Shown: positions 7,953 to 17,850, counted from the first letter of the stretch. The stretch is 64,000 nt of DNA from a bacterium (GCA_030427705.1 JAUIBR010000010.1:1-64000), one strand, 5' to 3'. Program-made: numbers and translations. The notes: generated from the letters alone by a model not told the origin.

Positions 7953-8954
7953 ATGAAGCGCAATTTGATGGTTCTGGGGAGTTTGCTGACTGTCTTCTTG
8001 ATGAACTCAAACGCCTGGGCCTCACCTTGGACGCTTCCGGAAGGCCATGTGTTTTTAACCATGGATTACGATTTTCAGTTTGCGACCAAAGAGTTTCTGC
8101 CTGATGGAACGCTCCAAAACTATCCATTGAACGGTGAATTCTACAGCAATACGCTTCGTACTCAGGCCCGTTATGGCTTCAGCGATCGCTTTGAGCTTGG
8201 CGCGGAGTTTCAGTTCAAGATTGTGTCGTTTCAGGCCGATCCCATCATTGTGTCTATCCCCAATGACACCGTTGATCTGCCGACGGCTCGGCGGTCGATC
8301 ACGGACTTCACTGCCACAGAAGTTGGAGCTGGCGACGTGTGGTTGACCAGTCGCTATAATCTCTTTCGTGGCGCAGTCTTGCTCACGAACGAAACGCGAC
8401 TGAAGCTGCCAACGGGCTACAAGGAGCCACAGGGCACATTTGACTCAGACACTGGTGAAGTTGCCGACGACGTCACGTTGGGAGACGGGCTGGCTTCGCT
8501 CGAGGACAGTTTGTTGTTTGGAACATTTATCCGGCCGATTCGGACATTTGCACGCGCTGAGGCGGGCTTTCGATGGCGATTTGGCGGGCCCGCGCCCCAG
8601 GTGATAGGCGCTGCAAAGGCCGGCACTTTCGTCACTGACTCCATATTGGTTTATGGTGGTGCAAGCGCCGCAATCTCAATTGGCGAAGGCGATGCGTTGG
8701 GAACGAGCTTCATCTCGACGGATCCCGACCTTCAGCCCGAAGACGTTGAGATTGGTACGAATACAATCCCAGTTGAAATCCCTTTCGACCAGGATTGGGT
8801 GCAAGTGGAGGCTGGGGTTCTGTTTGTTGTTAACGCTGACGCTGAGGTGCATGTGGACTACAATCAGATTGTCTGGGGCAACAACATTGCGTTGACACAC
8901 GGCGTGACCATTGGTGTTGCGCTGCGCATCCCAACAATGGACGAAGAAGAGTAG
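7953..8954 (+). CDS. Outer-membrane beta-barrel protein, transporter-like
   Basis: 333 residues with a signal peptide ending in NAWAS. The rest alternates polar and hydrophobic residues with many aromatics (for example FRWRFGGP and HVDYNQIVWG), as in outer-membrane barrels of the phenol-degradation MetA-like or DUF3187 type. The ribosome site GGAG lies five bases from the ATG. The kinase gene follows after eight bases, so the two may be co-transcribed. Substrate unknown. Confidence 0.7.
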   Translation: MKRNLMVLGSLLTVFLMNSNAWASPWTLPEGHVFLTMDYDFQFATKEFLPDGTLQNYPLNGEFYSNTLRTQARYGFSDRFELGAEFQFKIVSFQADPIIVSIPNDTVDLPTARRSITDFTATEVGAGDVWLTSRYNLFRGAVLLTNETRLKLPTGYKEPQGTFDSDTGEVADDVTLGDGLASLEDSLLFGTFIRPIRTFARAEAGFRWRFGGPAPQVIGAAKAGTFVTDSILVYGGASAAISIGEGDALGTSFISTDPDLQPEDVEIGTNTIPVEIPFDQDWVQVEAGVLFVVNADAEVHVDYNQIVWGNNIALTHGVTIGVALRIPTMDEEE

Positions 8955-8962
8955 GAGACGTC

Positions 8963-10753
8963 ATGGCGACGCGGTTGATGTTCATCCGACAGTCCAGTCC
9001 GCTGGTGAACACGTCGGTCCACATCGATGGTCTTGGCGAGTTCCGAACCGACGACCAGGGGTTTGTGGCGCTAGAACGTGAGCTGACCCAGAAGACCAGC
9101 GTCACGATCATGGTCGATGGTACGAAGATTGGCACCACTGTTGAACCTCGAACCGACTCCGGAATGTACGTCGTCGATGTGGGCCGTGCGTCCCACGACG
9201 CGCTCTTGGCCGGTGGACAGTCTTCGTTAGGCGATCGATACGAGTTCTTGCGCTCGTTAGGCCAAGGCGGCATGGGCGTCGTGGTTGAGGCACAAGACCG
9301 GCTTTTAGAGCGCCGTGTCGCCATCAAGATGCTGAGCCACGAACTTCAGGAGGTGCCCGAGGCCCGTGAGATCTTCCTGATCGAAGGCCAAGCGCTGGCC
9401 AAACTAAGCCACCCGAGTTTGGTGAGTGTCTTCGACGTCGCCGAGATCGAGGGCAAGGCCATCATGGTCATGGAGTACATCGAAGGGCGCACGCTGGAGT
9501 CGGTTCTAAAGAGCCGAAAGCTGGTGCCCGAACATGATGCGGTTGAGTACGCGATTCAGCTCTTGAGCGCGTTGTCGTACTTGCATGACCAGGGCACGAT
9601 CCACCGTGATATCAAGCCGGCTAATCTGATGGTCGAGCAAAAATCCCGCCGCCTGAAAATCATCGATTTTGGGCTCGCCCGGTCGTTTGAGCAGCTCGCC
9701 GCGCGAGGCACGCAGGTCCGTGGAACCCCAGGTTATATGGCACCCGAACAGATTCGCGGGGAAGACCTAACCGCCGCGACGGATATCTACCAGGTGGGCG
9801 CCACGCTCTTCGAGATATTCAGCGGGCGACTTCCGTTCGAGGAGGCCATTATGGTCTCGCACTTGAAGCGCCAACCGCCTCGAATCGAGACGATCAATCC
9901 CGAGATCAATGCCGAGATTGCCGACATCATCCACAGTTGCCTCTATAAGGATCCAACGGCTCGGCCTGATGCAGGGGACCTAATCAGGGCCTTCGAGACG
10001 ATTCGCTCTGGTGGCAGCTCGGAGCTTGCGCTGGATGCACGCAGCACGTTTGAACGATACTCAGGTGAACACCCTTCCTCACCTACATTGGGTCGAGAGG
10101 CTGATGAAGCGTTGGCGACGGACACCAATTCGCGGCTTACGTCTGAGCAGGCCAGTGGGTTGACTGGTGGCGTTATTGGCCTTTTGGTTGGGTTGATCTT
10201 GGCGGTAGTGGCTGGGATTGCGTTCATGGTTAACAGCAATAAACCTGACGATGCCGCGGCCGCGGTGGTGCAGCCGGAGGTTGAGCCTCAACCTACCGAA
10301 GAGCCAACAGAACCAATTGCCGAGATGGAATTCGACGAACCCGTCGCTGAGACCATTCCTGTGGACGCGGCATGGATGGGAACGTCGAAAGCGGTCGCAA
10401 TTGCAAAAGCGTCCAGCGACGCCGTCGCGCCCGCATTGCTTCGCCAGGCCGAGCGCACCACACCACGAAAGTCACGCTCCAAACGGAAGGAAGCGCCCAA
10501 ACCCGAACCTGCCCCTGAAGTCGCGGACAGCGAGCCGGTTGATGAACCGCTGCCCGTTCCTGAAATCGAGCCCGCCCCAGCTCCTGCACCTGAGCCCGAA
10601 CCTGAGCCGAAGGTCGAGGCGGCCGCGCCAGCGCCGAAGAAGGTTCCCGCCGCTGCGGCGCGAACGACCCAACCAAAAGTCGAAAAGAAGGCCGAACCGA
10701 AGAAGGAACCCAACAAGAAAAAGAAGAAGCGACGAGCCCCAGTTAGCTTTTGA
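8963..10753 (+). CDS. Hanks-type Ser/Thr protein kinase with membrane anchor
   Basis: 596 residues. An N-terminal beta-rich region (1-85) precedes the kinase domain: GQGGMGVV loop at about 100-107, Lys122 in VAIKM, HRDIKPAN with Asp216, DFG at 235-237 and GTPGYMAPEQ. All catalytic residues are present. A transmembrane helix lies at about 392-415, followed by a Pro/Glu-rich region and a Lys/Arg-rich tail. The extracytoplasmic tail may sense the envelope, but a tail this basic could also bind nucleic acid or polymer. GGAG lies five bases before the ATG. Confidence 0.92.
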   Translation: MATRLMFIRQSSPLVNTSVHIDGLGEFRTDDQGFVALERELTQKTSVTIMVDGTKIGTTVEPRTDSGMYVVDVGRASHDALLAGGQSSLGDRYEFLRSLGQGGMGVVVEAQDRLLERRVAIKMLSHELQEVPEAREIFLIEGQALAKLSHPSLVSVFDVAEIEGKAIMVMEYIEGRTLESVLKSRKLVPEHDAVEYAIQLLSALSYLHDQGTIHRDIKPANLMVEQKSRRLKIIDFGLARSFEQLAARGTQVRGTPGYMAPEQIRGEDLTAATDIYQVGATLFEIFSGRLPFEEAIMVSHLKRQPPRIETINPEINAEIADIIHSCLYKDPTARPDAGDLIRAFETIRSGGSSELALDARSTFERYSGEHPSSPTLGREADEALATDTNSRLTSEQASGLTGGVIGLLVGLILAVVAGIAFMVNSNKPDDAAAAVVQPEVEPQPTEEPTEPIAEMEFDEPVAETIPVDAAWMGTSKAVAIAKASSDAVAPALLRQAERTTPRKSRSKRKEAPKPEPAPEVADSEPVDEPLPVPEIEPAPAPAPEPEPEPKVEAAAPAPKKVPAAAARTTQPKVEKKAEPKKEPNKKKKKRRAPVSF

Positions 10754-10754
10754 A

Positions 10755-10830
10755 CCTAGCCCCAAGCCCCCAAGCCCCCAAGCCCCCAAGCCCCCAAGCC
10801 CCCAAGCCGCTAGCCCCAAGCCCCCTAGCC
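10755..10830. repeat. CCCCCAAG / CCCTAGCC word array
   Basis: About six tandem copies of the eight-base word CCCCCAAG, bordered by CTAGCCCC words. The array begins within a few bases of the kinase stop codon and fills most of the 136-base gap. The same words occur at 34427-34464 and, reversed, at 43669-43706. Nothing else is recognised in the gap. Confidence 0.75.
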
Positions 10831-10889
10831 TTGACAGTCCACCCCGCTAAGTGCTCAATTCTCGCCCTGTTTCTTAGCGAGCAATTGAT

Positions 10890-13049
10890 ATGAGATTTCG
10901 AATACTTCTAATCGCGGCAGTGGCCACGGCAGTGGCTTGTAGCGCGACCCCAAATACAGATGAGAAGGCCGTCACAGAGAGCGGCTCCGGCGCGGAGGAA
11001 ACCAGTATGTACCCGGAAACCAAGCGCGACGATTCGATCGTGGACACCATGCACGGTGTCCAGGTCAAAGACCCGTACCGATGGCTTGAGGACGTTGAAA
11101 AGCCTGAGGTTCAGGCGTGGATGGATGGGCAGGACAAGGTCGCCCGTGACTACCTTAAAGCACTTCCAAAGCGTGACCAGCTCGCGGAGCGGTTTGCTGA
11201 GCTCTACTACATCGACTCGGTGTCGGCGCCAGTTCGCCGCGGCGAAACGTATTTCTATACGCGTCGACATGCCGATAAAGAGAAGCGAATTCACTACTAC
11301 AAGGTGGGTCAGGACGGCGAAGAGCAGGTGTTGCTCGATCCGAACGCGATGAGTGAAGACGGCTCGATCTCGGTTGGTTGGGTCAAGCCCACGTGGGATG
11401 GCAAGAAGGTCGCGTATGCATTGAAAGAGAACAACGCGGACGAGTCCGTGCTCTACGTGATGGACGTCGCGACCAAGAAAGTCAGCGATATCGACGTGAT
11501 TCCGGGTGTGAAGTACTCGCGACCATCATGGACCCCAGACGGCTCCGGATTCTACTACGTCTTCCTTCCGAGTGGTCCCGACATCCCAGTTTCGGAGCGT
11601 CCAGGCTACGCCGAAATTCGCTTCCACAAGCTTGGCGAAGACCCGAAGAAAGACGTGTTGGTCCGCGAGAAGACAGGCGATCCAAAAGTGTTTGTGGGCG
11701 TTGATTTGAGCCGCGATGGCCGGTTCTTGTTCACGTACACCTGGCACGGTTGGAACGCATCAGACGTCTACTACAAAGACCTCGAGCGGGGTGACAAAGA
11801 GTTCAAACCCATCGTCGAGGGCGTGCCGTCCATCTATTCGGTTGAAGCATACAAAGACAGCTTCTACATCATGACCAACGAAGGGGCTGACCGGTATCGC
11901 ATCATGAAGGTCGACGCGAAGTCGCCGGAGCGAAAGAACTGGAAGGAACTCATTGGTGAGTTGGAGGATGGCAGCGTCATCGACGGCATGCAGATCGTTG
12001 GTGGCCGCATCGTTTTGACTTTGATTCAGGATGTCAAAAGCGACCTTCGCCTCTTTGATTTCAGCGGGAAGTTGGTCCGCGATATCGAGTTGCCTGGTGT
12101 TGGCGCGAGCTTCGGCATGACGGGTAATCCGGAAGATGACGACGCGTACTTCAGCTTCCAGTCGTTCACGAACCCACCGAAAATCTACAAAACGTCCATA
12201 GCATCGGGCACGACGGAGGTCTGGGCCGAAGTGAAGGTGCCTGTAAATCCTGACCCGTACACGGTCGAACAAGTATTCTTCGAATCCAAAGACGGGACCA
12301 AAATCCCGATGTTCCTTGTGTACCGCAAGGACATGCCGCGCGACGGAAGCACGCCATTTGTCATCAATGGTTACGGTGGGTTCTTGGTCACGATGCATCC
12401 TTACTTCCGTGCCTCCATCTACCCATGGCTCGAAGCCGGCGGAGGATTCGCCATCCCGAACCTTCGAGGTGGCGGCGAGTATGGTGAGAAATGGCATAAA
12501 GACGGGATGCTGCATAAGAAGCAAAACGTCTTTGATGACTTCATCGGTGCCGCCGAATTCCTGGTCAAAGAGGGCTACACCTCGAAGGGTAAGATTGGCA
12601 TTACAGGCGGGTCAAACGGTGGTCTACTTGTTGGGGCGGCGATGACGCAACGACCTGACCTTTATGGTGCTGTTGTCTGTGCTGTGCCACTTCTTGACAT
12701 GGTTAGATACACGCTGTTTGGTAGCGGCAAGACTTGGATTAGCGAGTACGGTGACCCCGAAAAAGCCGACGATTTCGCGGTTCTTCACGCCTACTCGCCG
12801 TACCACCACGTGAAGCCAAACACCGACTATCCGGCAATGTTGATGATGTCCGCTGACAGCGATGACCGCGTCGACCCGATGCACGCTCGAAAGATGATTG
12901 GTGCACTACAACATGCCAATACGTCAAAGAATCCGCAGCTGTTGCGGATCGAACGAAACGCCGGCCATGGCGGGGCGGATTTGATTCGTCAGTATGTCGA
13001 GTCGGATGCCGATCGATACGCGTTCTTGATGAACGAATTGGGACTCTAA
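10890..13049 (+). CDS. Prolyl oligopeptidase-family (S9A) lipoprotein
   Basis: 719 residues, the usual S9A length, behind a lipoprotein signal (AVAC, Cys17). An N-terminal beta-propeller is followed by an alpha/beta-hydrolase domain. The propeller starts after the DPYRWLED motif typical of the family. Nucleophile Ser575 lies in GGSNGG, an acidic residue in SADSDDRVDP, and His693 in AGHGG. The predicted role is periplasmic or surface cleavage of short proline-containing peptides. Start ATG lacks a strong ribosome site. Confidence 0.93.
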   Translation: MRFRILLIAAVATAVACSATPNTDEKAVTESGSGAEETSMYPETKRDDSIVDTMHGVQVKDPYRWLEDVEKPEVQAWMDGQDKVARDYLKALPKRDQLAERFAELYYIDSVSAPVRRGETYFYTRRHADKEKRIHYYKVGQDGEEQVLLDPNAMSEDGSISVGWVKPTWDGKKVAYALKENNADESVLYVMDVATKKVSDIDVIPGVKYSRPSWTPDGSGFYYVFLPSGPDIPVSERPGYAEIRFHKLGEDPKKDVLVREKTGDPKVFVGVDLSRDGRFLFTYTWHGWNASDVYYKDLERGDKEFKPIVEGVPSIYSVEAYKDSFYIMTNEGADRYRIMKVDAKSPERKNWKELIGELEDGSVIDGMQIVGGRIVLTLIQDVKSDLRLFDFSGKLVRDIELPGVGASFGMTGNPEDDDAYFSFQSFTNPPKIYKTSIASGTTEVWAEVKVPVNPDPYTVEQVFFESKDGTKIPMFLVYRKDMPRDGSTPFVINGYGGFLVTMHPYFRASIYPWLEAGGGFAIPNLRGGGEYGEKWHKDGMLHKKQNVFDDFIGAAEFLVKEGYTSKGKIGITGGSNGGLLVGAAMTQRPDLYGAVVCAVPLLDMVRYTLFGSGKTWISEYGDPEKADDFAVLHAYSPYHHVKPNTDYPAMLMMSADSDDRVDPMHARKMIGALQHANTSKNPQLLRIERNAGHGGADLIRQYVESDADRYAFLMNELGL

Positions 13050-13050
13050 C

Positions 13051-13090
13051 AGTTCTTGGTTCTTGGTTTTTGGTTCTTAGTTCTTGGAGT
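13051..13090. repeat. Solo heptamer array, TTCTTGG family
   Basis: Units TTCTTGG and TTTTTGG repeat from two bases after the S9 peptidase stop codon almost to the start of the next gene. The array is the same word family as the arrays flanking the four-helix-bundle gene. Its last unit, TTCTTGGAG, supplies the GGAG ribosome site of the following gene. Confidence 0.75.
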
Positions 13091-13095
13091 TGTTC

Positions 13096-13569
13096 ATGGG
13101 ACGGCGGAGCTACCGAAAGATTGGGCCGGGCTTCTTGGATAGTGCGCCGATTCAAATGACTCTGGTGCAAGAGCTACCTTGTAGTCCCGAACGGTTGTTC
13201 GAGGTCTTTGAAGACGCGGAAGCTTGGACCGAATGGCTCTTTTTGGACCGCGTCGAATGGACCTGTGAGTTCCCGCTTGGCGAGGGCTCGAGCCGTACCG
13301 TTTGGACAGATGGCGCTGAGTTCGATGAGGTCTTTTTCGATTGGACCGCACCAGAGCACTTCAGTTTCTATTTTGAAAGCGGCACCTCCGGGATGTTTGC
13401 AGCGTTCATGGAAGACTACCTGGTTGAACCAACGGATAACGGTTGTCGACTCACATGGCGCATCTCTTGTGAGCTTGCTGGCATCTGGAAGATGTCGGCT
13501 CCCGTGTTCAAGACCGTTTTTGAATCCAAAGCGCGCAAAGGTCTGAAGGACCTCGTCGCATACGTTTAG
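13096..13569 (+). CDS. SRPBCC-fold (polyketide cyclase-like) protein
   Basis: 157 residues. The START/SRPBCC pattern is visible: an N-terminal strand followed by CSPERLFEVFEDAEAWTEW, a central beta sheet, and a long C-terminal helix (about 127-157). Such proteins bind hydrophobic ligands or act as lipid-handling factors; the ligand here is unknown. The ATG is chosen over an upstream TTG because GGAG lies six bases before it. The MscS gene follows closely. Confidence 0.75.
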   Translation: MGRRSYRKIGPGFLDSAPIQMTLVQELPCSPERLFEVFEDAEAWTEWLFLDRVEWTCEFPLGEGSSRTVWTDGAEFDEVFFDWTAPEHFSFYFESGTSGMFAAFMEDYLVEPTDNGCRLTWRISCELAGIWKMSAPVFKTVFESKARKGLKDLVAYV

Positions 13570-13577
13570 TGATTGCC

Positions 13578-15464
13578 ATGAAGACCAAACTCCTCGTTGT
13601 TCTCTTTGCCTTGCTCTATTGCTCACCTGCGTTCGCTCAAGACGCAGGAAACACCAATGGTGCCGATGCCGGTTTGGTCGAGAAACTGGCGGGTGACGTA
13701 AAGGAAGTCGTCGATCCGGAAAATCCACTGGACGCAAATACCAAGCCGTTGGGTGAGGCTGAGCCCGAAATCACCAAAACCGAAGCCGACGAGCTGGTTG
13801 ACGAGATTGGCGACCTGCTGAACGAGATTACTCGGTTGGGCAAGAAGGCCGCCGAGTTGGATGAGGAAAAGCGTACTCGTATCTTCGACGAGATTGTCGA
13901 CCTTCGAAACGATATGCACTCGCTCATGGTTCGTGTGGCGCCGCTGGCAAAGGAAGACGAGCGAATTCAGAAGCGACTTCGTCCTATCCTTCGCCGCGAA
14001 TCGAAGCTGATTCGTGATTCAATTCGATTGATTCAACGCGAGAACCGACGCCTCATCAAAGAGCTGCGTCGTACCCCTGACCCAAAAGAATCCATCATCC
14101 TTGAAGGGCTTCTGACTGAACGAAAAGAGCGTTCGGTTCATTTGCTTGGGGCCAACTTCGCAATCCTCACATTTCGCGAGAAGACCGGCTCGAACATGTC
14201 CAAAGAGTTCGAGAAGCTCGATGAACTCTTGAAGAAAGAGGCAGACGGGAGCGTGGAGCAACTTACGGCGGTGAAAAAGCGCATTCGTGAGCTGCAAGCG
14301 GAAGGTCCTCTGGCTGGCGAGGAAACGGCTCACAAACGACTTCTCAAGATTCTGGGGCATCGCATCGAGGCGGAAACGGATGCCCTTCAGGATGTGACCG
14401 AGATCATGGAAAAGCGCGAACTCGAAACCGTGGACTACCGGCGCGCAATTCTTGAGAACTCAGGAGAGATTACGACGGACATCTTTGATTCGAATGTGTT
14501 GGCGCGTCTCGTCGAAAAGTGGACCGCTTCAACACGGAGGTGGATGGTCGAACAAGGTCCGAAGTTGGTGATGAAGACGATTGTCTTCTTACTAATTTTG
14601 CTCGTGACGTTCTTCGTTCAGAAGGGAGTTCGTCGATTGGTTTCCAGATCGCTGAAACCCACAGCGCTGTCAGTACTAGCGAAAGATTTCGTCAGGACGT
14701 CGGCCGCGCGAGGCGTTTGGCTGATCGGTATCATGTTCGCATTGGCTCAGTTCGACGTCGACATGGGGGCGTTCCTTGCAGGTCTGGGTATCGCCGGTTT
14801 CATCATCGGTTTTGCCCTTCAAGATACGCTTTCGAACTTTGCCTCCGGCATGATGATTCTGATCTACCGTCCCTATGACGTTGGCGACTTGATCGACGTG
14901 GCTGGCGCGTTCGGAAAGGTCACGCATATGAGCATGGTCTCGACCAATATCACGACATTGGATAACCAACGTTTGGTCGTCCCCAACAACAAAGTTTGGC
15001 AGGACGTCATTCGCAACGTGACGGCTGCTCGCCAGCGTCGTGTCGATTTGATGTTTGGCATCGGTTACGACGACGACTTTGTGAAGGCCGAGAAGGTCAT
15101 CGAACAGGTCATCGCCGATTGCGATATGATCATGACCGGCGAGGCCAATCCGGATTTCGCACCAACCGTGAAATTGCACAACCTTGGGGATTCCTCAGTT
15201 GATATCGTCGTGCGCGCCTGGACGACGACGGACAACTACTGGGATGTGTATTGGATTCTGATGCGCGAGGTGAAACGTCGCTTCGATGAGGAGGGCATTA
15301 CCATCCCATACCCACAACGCGACCTTCATCTGGTATCATCGCCATGGCATCACCCGCCGCAACGCGAAGATGACACCCCCGAGCCTTCATCGGCCGGGCC
15401 CGAGATTGGTACTGCGAAAGCACCTGACGAGCCACCAGAAGACGACGCCGAAGCCAAGACTTGA
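13578..15464 (+). CDS. MscS-family mechanosensitive channel with coiled-coil periplasmic region
   Basis: 628 residues. Signal peptide ends in AFAQ. A long charged, helical region (about 50-300) is predicted coiled coil in the periplasm, as in MscK-type channels. A hydrophobic helix lies near 335-350, then the MscS core: an alternating Gly/Ala pore helix (GAFLAGLGIAGFIIGFALQ), YRPYDVGDLIDV, a beta domain with VPNNKVW, and a cytoplasmic alpha/beta domain. The tail is Pro/Glu-rich. It releases solutes on hypo-osmotic shock. The TTG of the polymerase gene overlaps its stop. Confidence 0.9.
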   Translation: MKTKLLVVLFALLYCSPAFAQDAGNTNGADAGLVEKLAGDVKEVVDPENPLDANTKPLGEAEPEITKTEADELVDEIGDLLNEITRLGKKAAELDEEKRTRIFDEIVDLRNDMHSLMVRVAPLAKEDERIQKRLRPILRRESKLIRDSIRLIQRENRRLIKELRRTPDPKESIILEGLLTERKERSVHLLGANFAILTFREKTGSNMSKEFEKLDELLKKEADGSVEQLTAVKKRIRELQAEGPLAGEETAHKRLLKILGHRIEAETDALQDVTEIMEKRELETVDYRRAILENSGEITTDIFDSNVLARLVEKWTASTRRWMVEQGPKLVMKTIVFLLILLVTFFVQKGVRRLVSRSLKPTALSVLAKDFVRTSAARGVWLIGIMFALAQFDVDMGAFLAGLGIAGFIIGFALQDTLSNFASGMMILIYRPYDVGDLIDVAGAFGKVTHMSMVSTNITTLDNQRLVVPNNKVWQDVIRNVTAARQRRVDLMFGIGYDDDFVKAEKVIEQVIADCDMIMTGEANPDFAPTVKLHNLGDSSVDIVVRAWTTTDNYWDVYWILMREVKRRFDEEGITIPYPQRDLHLVSSPWHHPPQREDDTPEPSSAGPEIGTAKAPDEPPEDDAEAKT

Positions 15465-17746
15465 AAGAACGCGCCACACTGCTGACGAAACGCTGGTACG
15501 ACCGCCGCGGCCGTGTGACGTTCGAGTACTGGGTGAAGCTCGACGAGGGCTCGGGCCGCATCACGATCGACAACGACAAAGCGGTGTTTTTTGCCGAGCC
15601 ACAGTTCGAGGTTCGCTCGGACGCGCGGCGAGAAGTTGAACTCCAAGACATGAAGGGGCGCGACGTTGTTGCGCACTACTTTGCGTCACAACGTCGATTA
15701 GAGGATGAACGCGACCGGTTGTTGGACGTCGAGGCCTACCTTCCGTTGGAAGCCGATATCAAGCCTCAGGACCGCTATCTGATGGAGCGGTTCATCACGG
15801 GTGCCATGTATATCGAGGGTGAGTCGCAGACCAAAAACGGCTGCCGTATGTGGACCAACCCAAAGCTCACGCCGTGCGAAGAGCCGCACAAACTCAAGGC
15901 GATGGCATTTGACATCGAGACCGAGGGGTTAGACGGGCAGGTGATTTCGATCGCCGGCTACTGCGAGGGTGTCGGAAAAGTATTCATGACACATTCTGAC
16001 AAATTTGATTCCTTTGTGTCGTGTGAGTCCGAGCGCGACACAATCGAGAAATTTGTGGAGTGGATGCAGGGCGTCGACCCGGACGTGCTCACGGGTTGGA
16101 ACGTTATCGGGTTTGATGTGCGGGTCTTGATAGAACGCGCACGCATCAACGGTTTTGAGCTGCGGCTGGGTCGTGGTTATGGGCGCACCTCAGTTCGTGA
16201 CAGCCGAATGCGCGGCGGAATGATGGCCGATGTGGAAGGCCGCATCGTGTTGGATGGACGCCGAACTCTGCAGGCTTCTGGGTACTATGCTGAGCGCTAC
16301 GGGCTTGAATACACCGCACGAACATTGTTGGGCGAAGGCAAGCATATCCAGAAAACGGACGACCCCGCGGCTGAGATTATGCGAATGCACCGTGAAGAGC
16401 CGGAGTCACTTGCGGACTATAATCTGCAAGATTGTGTTCTGGTGGATCGGATCTTTAAAAAACAAGATTTGATAGGATTTGTTACGGAGCGCCAACAGCT
16501 AACGGGCCTGGCATTGGACCGAATCGGAGGCTCTGTCGCGGCGTTTGACTACCTTTACCTTCCGCGGTTTCACCGCAAAGGCTACGTGGCAAGAACGATC
16601 GATTCGCGCATTCCAGCCGAGGCGAGCCCTGGTGGTTGGGTGATGGATGCGAAGCCGGGGTTGTTCCGGAATGTCCTGGTATTGGATTTCAAGAGCCTGT
16701 ACCCGAGCATCATCCGCACATTCAAAGTGGACCCATACGCGATGATCGTGGCGGACAAAGACGAAAAGGCGGTTGAGGGTTTTAGAGGCGCGAGCTTTCA
16801 CAGTGAAGACCACATCCTGCCGGGATTGATTCAAGACCTGTGGCAAGCCCGAGACCAGGCTAAGAAGCGCGGTGATGGCGCACGATCGTCGGCCATTAAG
16901 GTCTTGATGAACTCGTTCTACGGTGTCCTGGGAACCACCGGTTGTCGCTTCTTTTCATCGAAGTTGGCCAGCAGTATCACGATGCGTGGCCACGAGATCA
17001 TCAAAGCCAGCCGAGACCTCATCAACGCGATGGGCTACGAGGTCATCTACGGCGATACCGATTCCCTTTTTGTGCGTATCGGCGAGGAACATGATGTTGA
17101 GTCGAGCGCCAAGATTGGTGCAGAAATTTCGAAGGCTGTGAACGACCACTGGAAAAGATATTGTATGTCGAATTATGACATAGATAGCTTTCTGGAGTTC
17201 GAGTTTGAGTCGCATTTCATGCAGCTCTATATGCCGACGAAGCGCGGCAGTTCGGAGGGCAGCAAGAAGAGGTACGCCGGACTTGTGGCAAAGAAAGGTG
17301 AGCCGGAGCTTGTCATCAAGGGGTTGGAAGCCGCGCGAACAGATTGGACTCCCATGGCACGCATGTTCCAAACCGAACTGTTTCGCCGCGTGTTTGACGG
17401 TGAACTAGATGGTCTTCGTGAGTGGGTCCAGGCCGAAGTGAGGGCTATCCGACAGGGTCAACGGGACGAGGAACTCATCTACACAAAGCGCCTTCGTCGG
17501 CCCGCCGAAGAGTACAAAAAGAATGTTCCACCGCATGCCCGCGCCGCCCAAATCCTGGGTAAATCCCCGCGCCGTATCTCGTATTACATCACCACCGCAG
17601 GTCCACAACCGGTAGAGATGGTGGACGCCCCAATCGACTACGAACACTACGTCGAGCGCCAACTCCAACCAGCCGCCGAGGGCATCCTCGCCGAAATCGG
17701 AATCGACTTCGGTGCCATTGCGCGCAAACAACTCTCCCTCTTTTAG
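15461..17746 (+). CDS. polB: Family B DNA polymerase (Pol II type)
   Basis: 761 residues with all exonuclease and polymerase motifs: FDIETE with Asp151, TGWNVIGFD at 211-219, YNLQDCVLV at 320-328 (Exo III), DFKSLYPSI at 409 onward, KVLMNSFYG, YGDTDS with Asp532 and Asp534, and KKRYAGL. The C-terminus RKQLSLF resembles the clamp-binding QLxLF of E. coli Pol II. It is likely an accessory or repair polymerase. The start is TTG within TTGA, overlapping the MscS stop. The heptamer array begins at the final G of its stop codon. Confidence 0.93.
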   Translation: MKERATLLTKRWYDRRGRVTFEYWVKLDEGSGRITIDNDKAVFFAEPQFEVRSDARREVELQDMKGRDVVAHYFASQRRLEDERDRLLDVEAYLPLEADIKPQDRYLMERFITGAMYIEGESQTKNGCRMWTNPKLTPCEEPHKLKAMAFDIETEGLDGQVISIAGYCEGVGKVFMTHSDKFDSFVSCESERDTIEKFVEWMQGVDPDVLTGWNVIGFDVRVLIERARINGFELRLGRGYGRTSVRDSRMRGGMMADVEGRIVLDGRRTLQASGYYAERYGLEYTARTLLGEGKHIQKTDDPAAEIMRMHREEPESLADYNLQDCVLVDRIFKKQDLIGFVTERQQLTGLALDRIGGSVAAFDYLYLPRFHRKGYVARTIDSRIPAEASPGGWVMDAKPGLFRNVLVLDFKSLYPSIIRTFKVDPYAMIVADKDEKAVEGFRGASFHSEDHILPGLIQDLWQARDQAKKRGDGARSSAIKVLMNSFYGVLGTTGCRFFSSKLASSITMRGHEIIKASRDLINAMGYEVIYGDTDSLFVRIGEEHDVESSAKIGAEISKAVNDHWKRYCMSNYDIDSFLEFEFESHFMQLYMPTKRGSSEGSKKRYAGLVAKKGEPELVIKGLEAARTDWTPMARMFQTELFRRVFDGELDGLREWVQAEVRAIRQGQRDEELIYTKRLRRPAEEYKKNVPPHARAAQILGKSPRRISYYITTAGPQPVEMVDAPIDYEHYVERQLQPAAEGILAEIGIDFGAIARKQLSLF

Positions 17747-17850
17747 TTCTTGGTTCTTGGTTCTTGGTTTTTGGTCGGTCTTTGGTTCTTGGTCTTTGGT
17801 TCTTGGTCTTTGGTTCTTGGTTGTCTCTTTTGTCAATTTTTGGTTTTGAC
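17746..17850. repeat. Left inverted heptamer array of the four-helix-bundle locus
   Basis: About twelve units of TTCTTGG, TCTTTGG and TTTTTGG run from the polB stop codon into the 3' end of the four-helix-bundle gene, whose last codons (KTKN) are encoded by the repeat. Read on the gene's strand the words are GAACCAA, complementary to the right-hand array. Confidence 0.85.
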
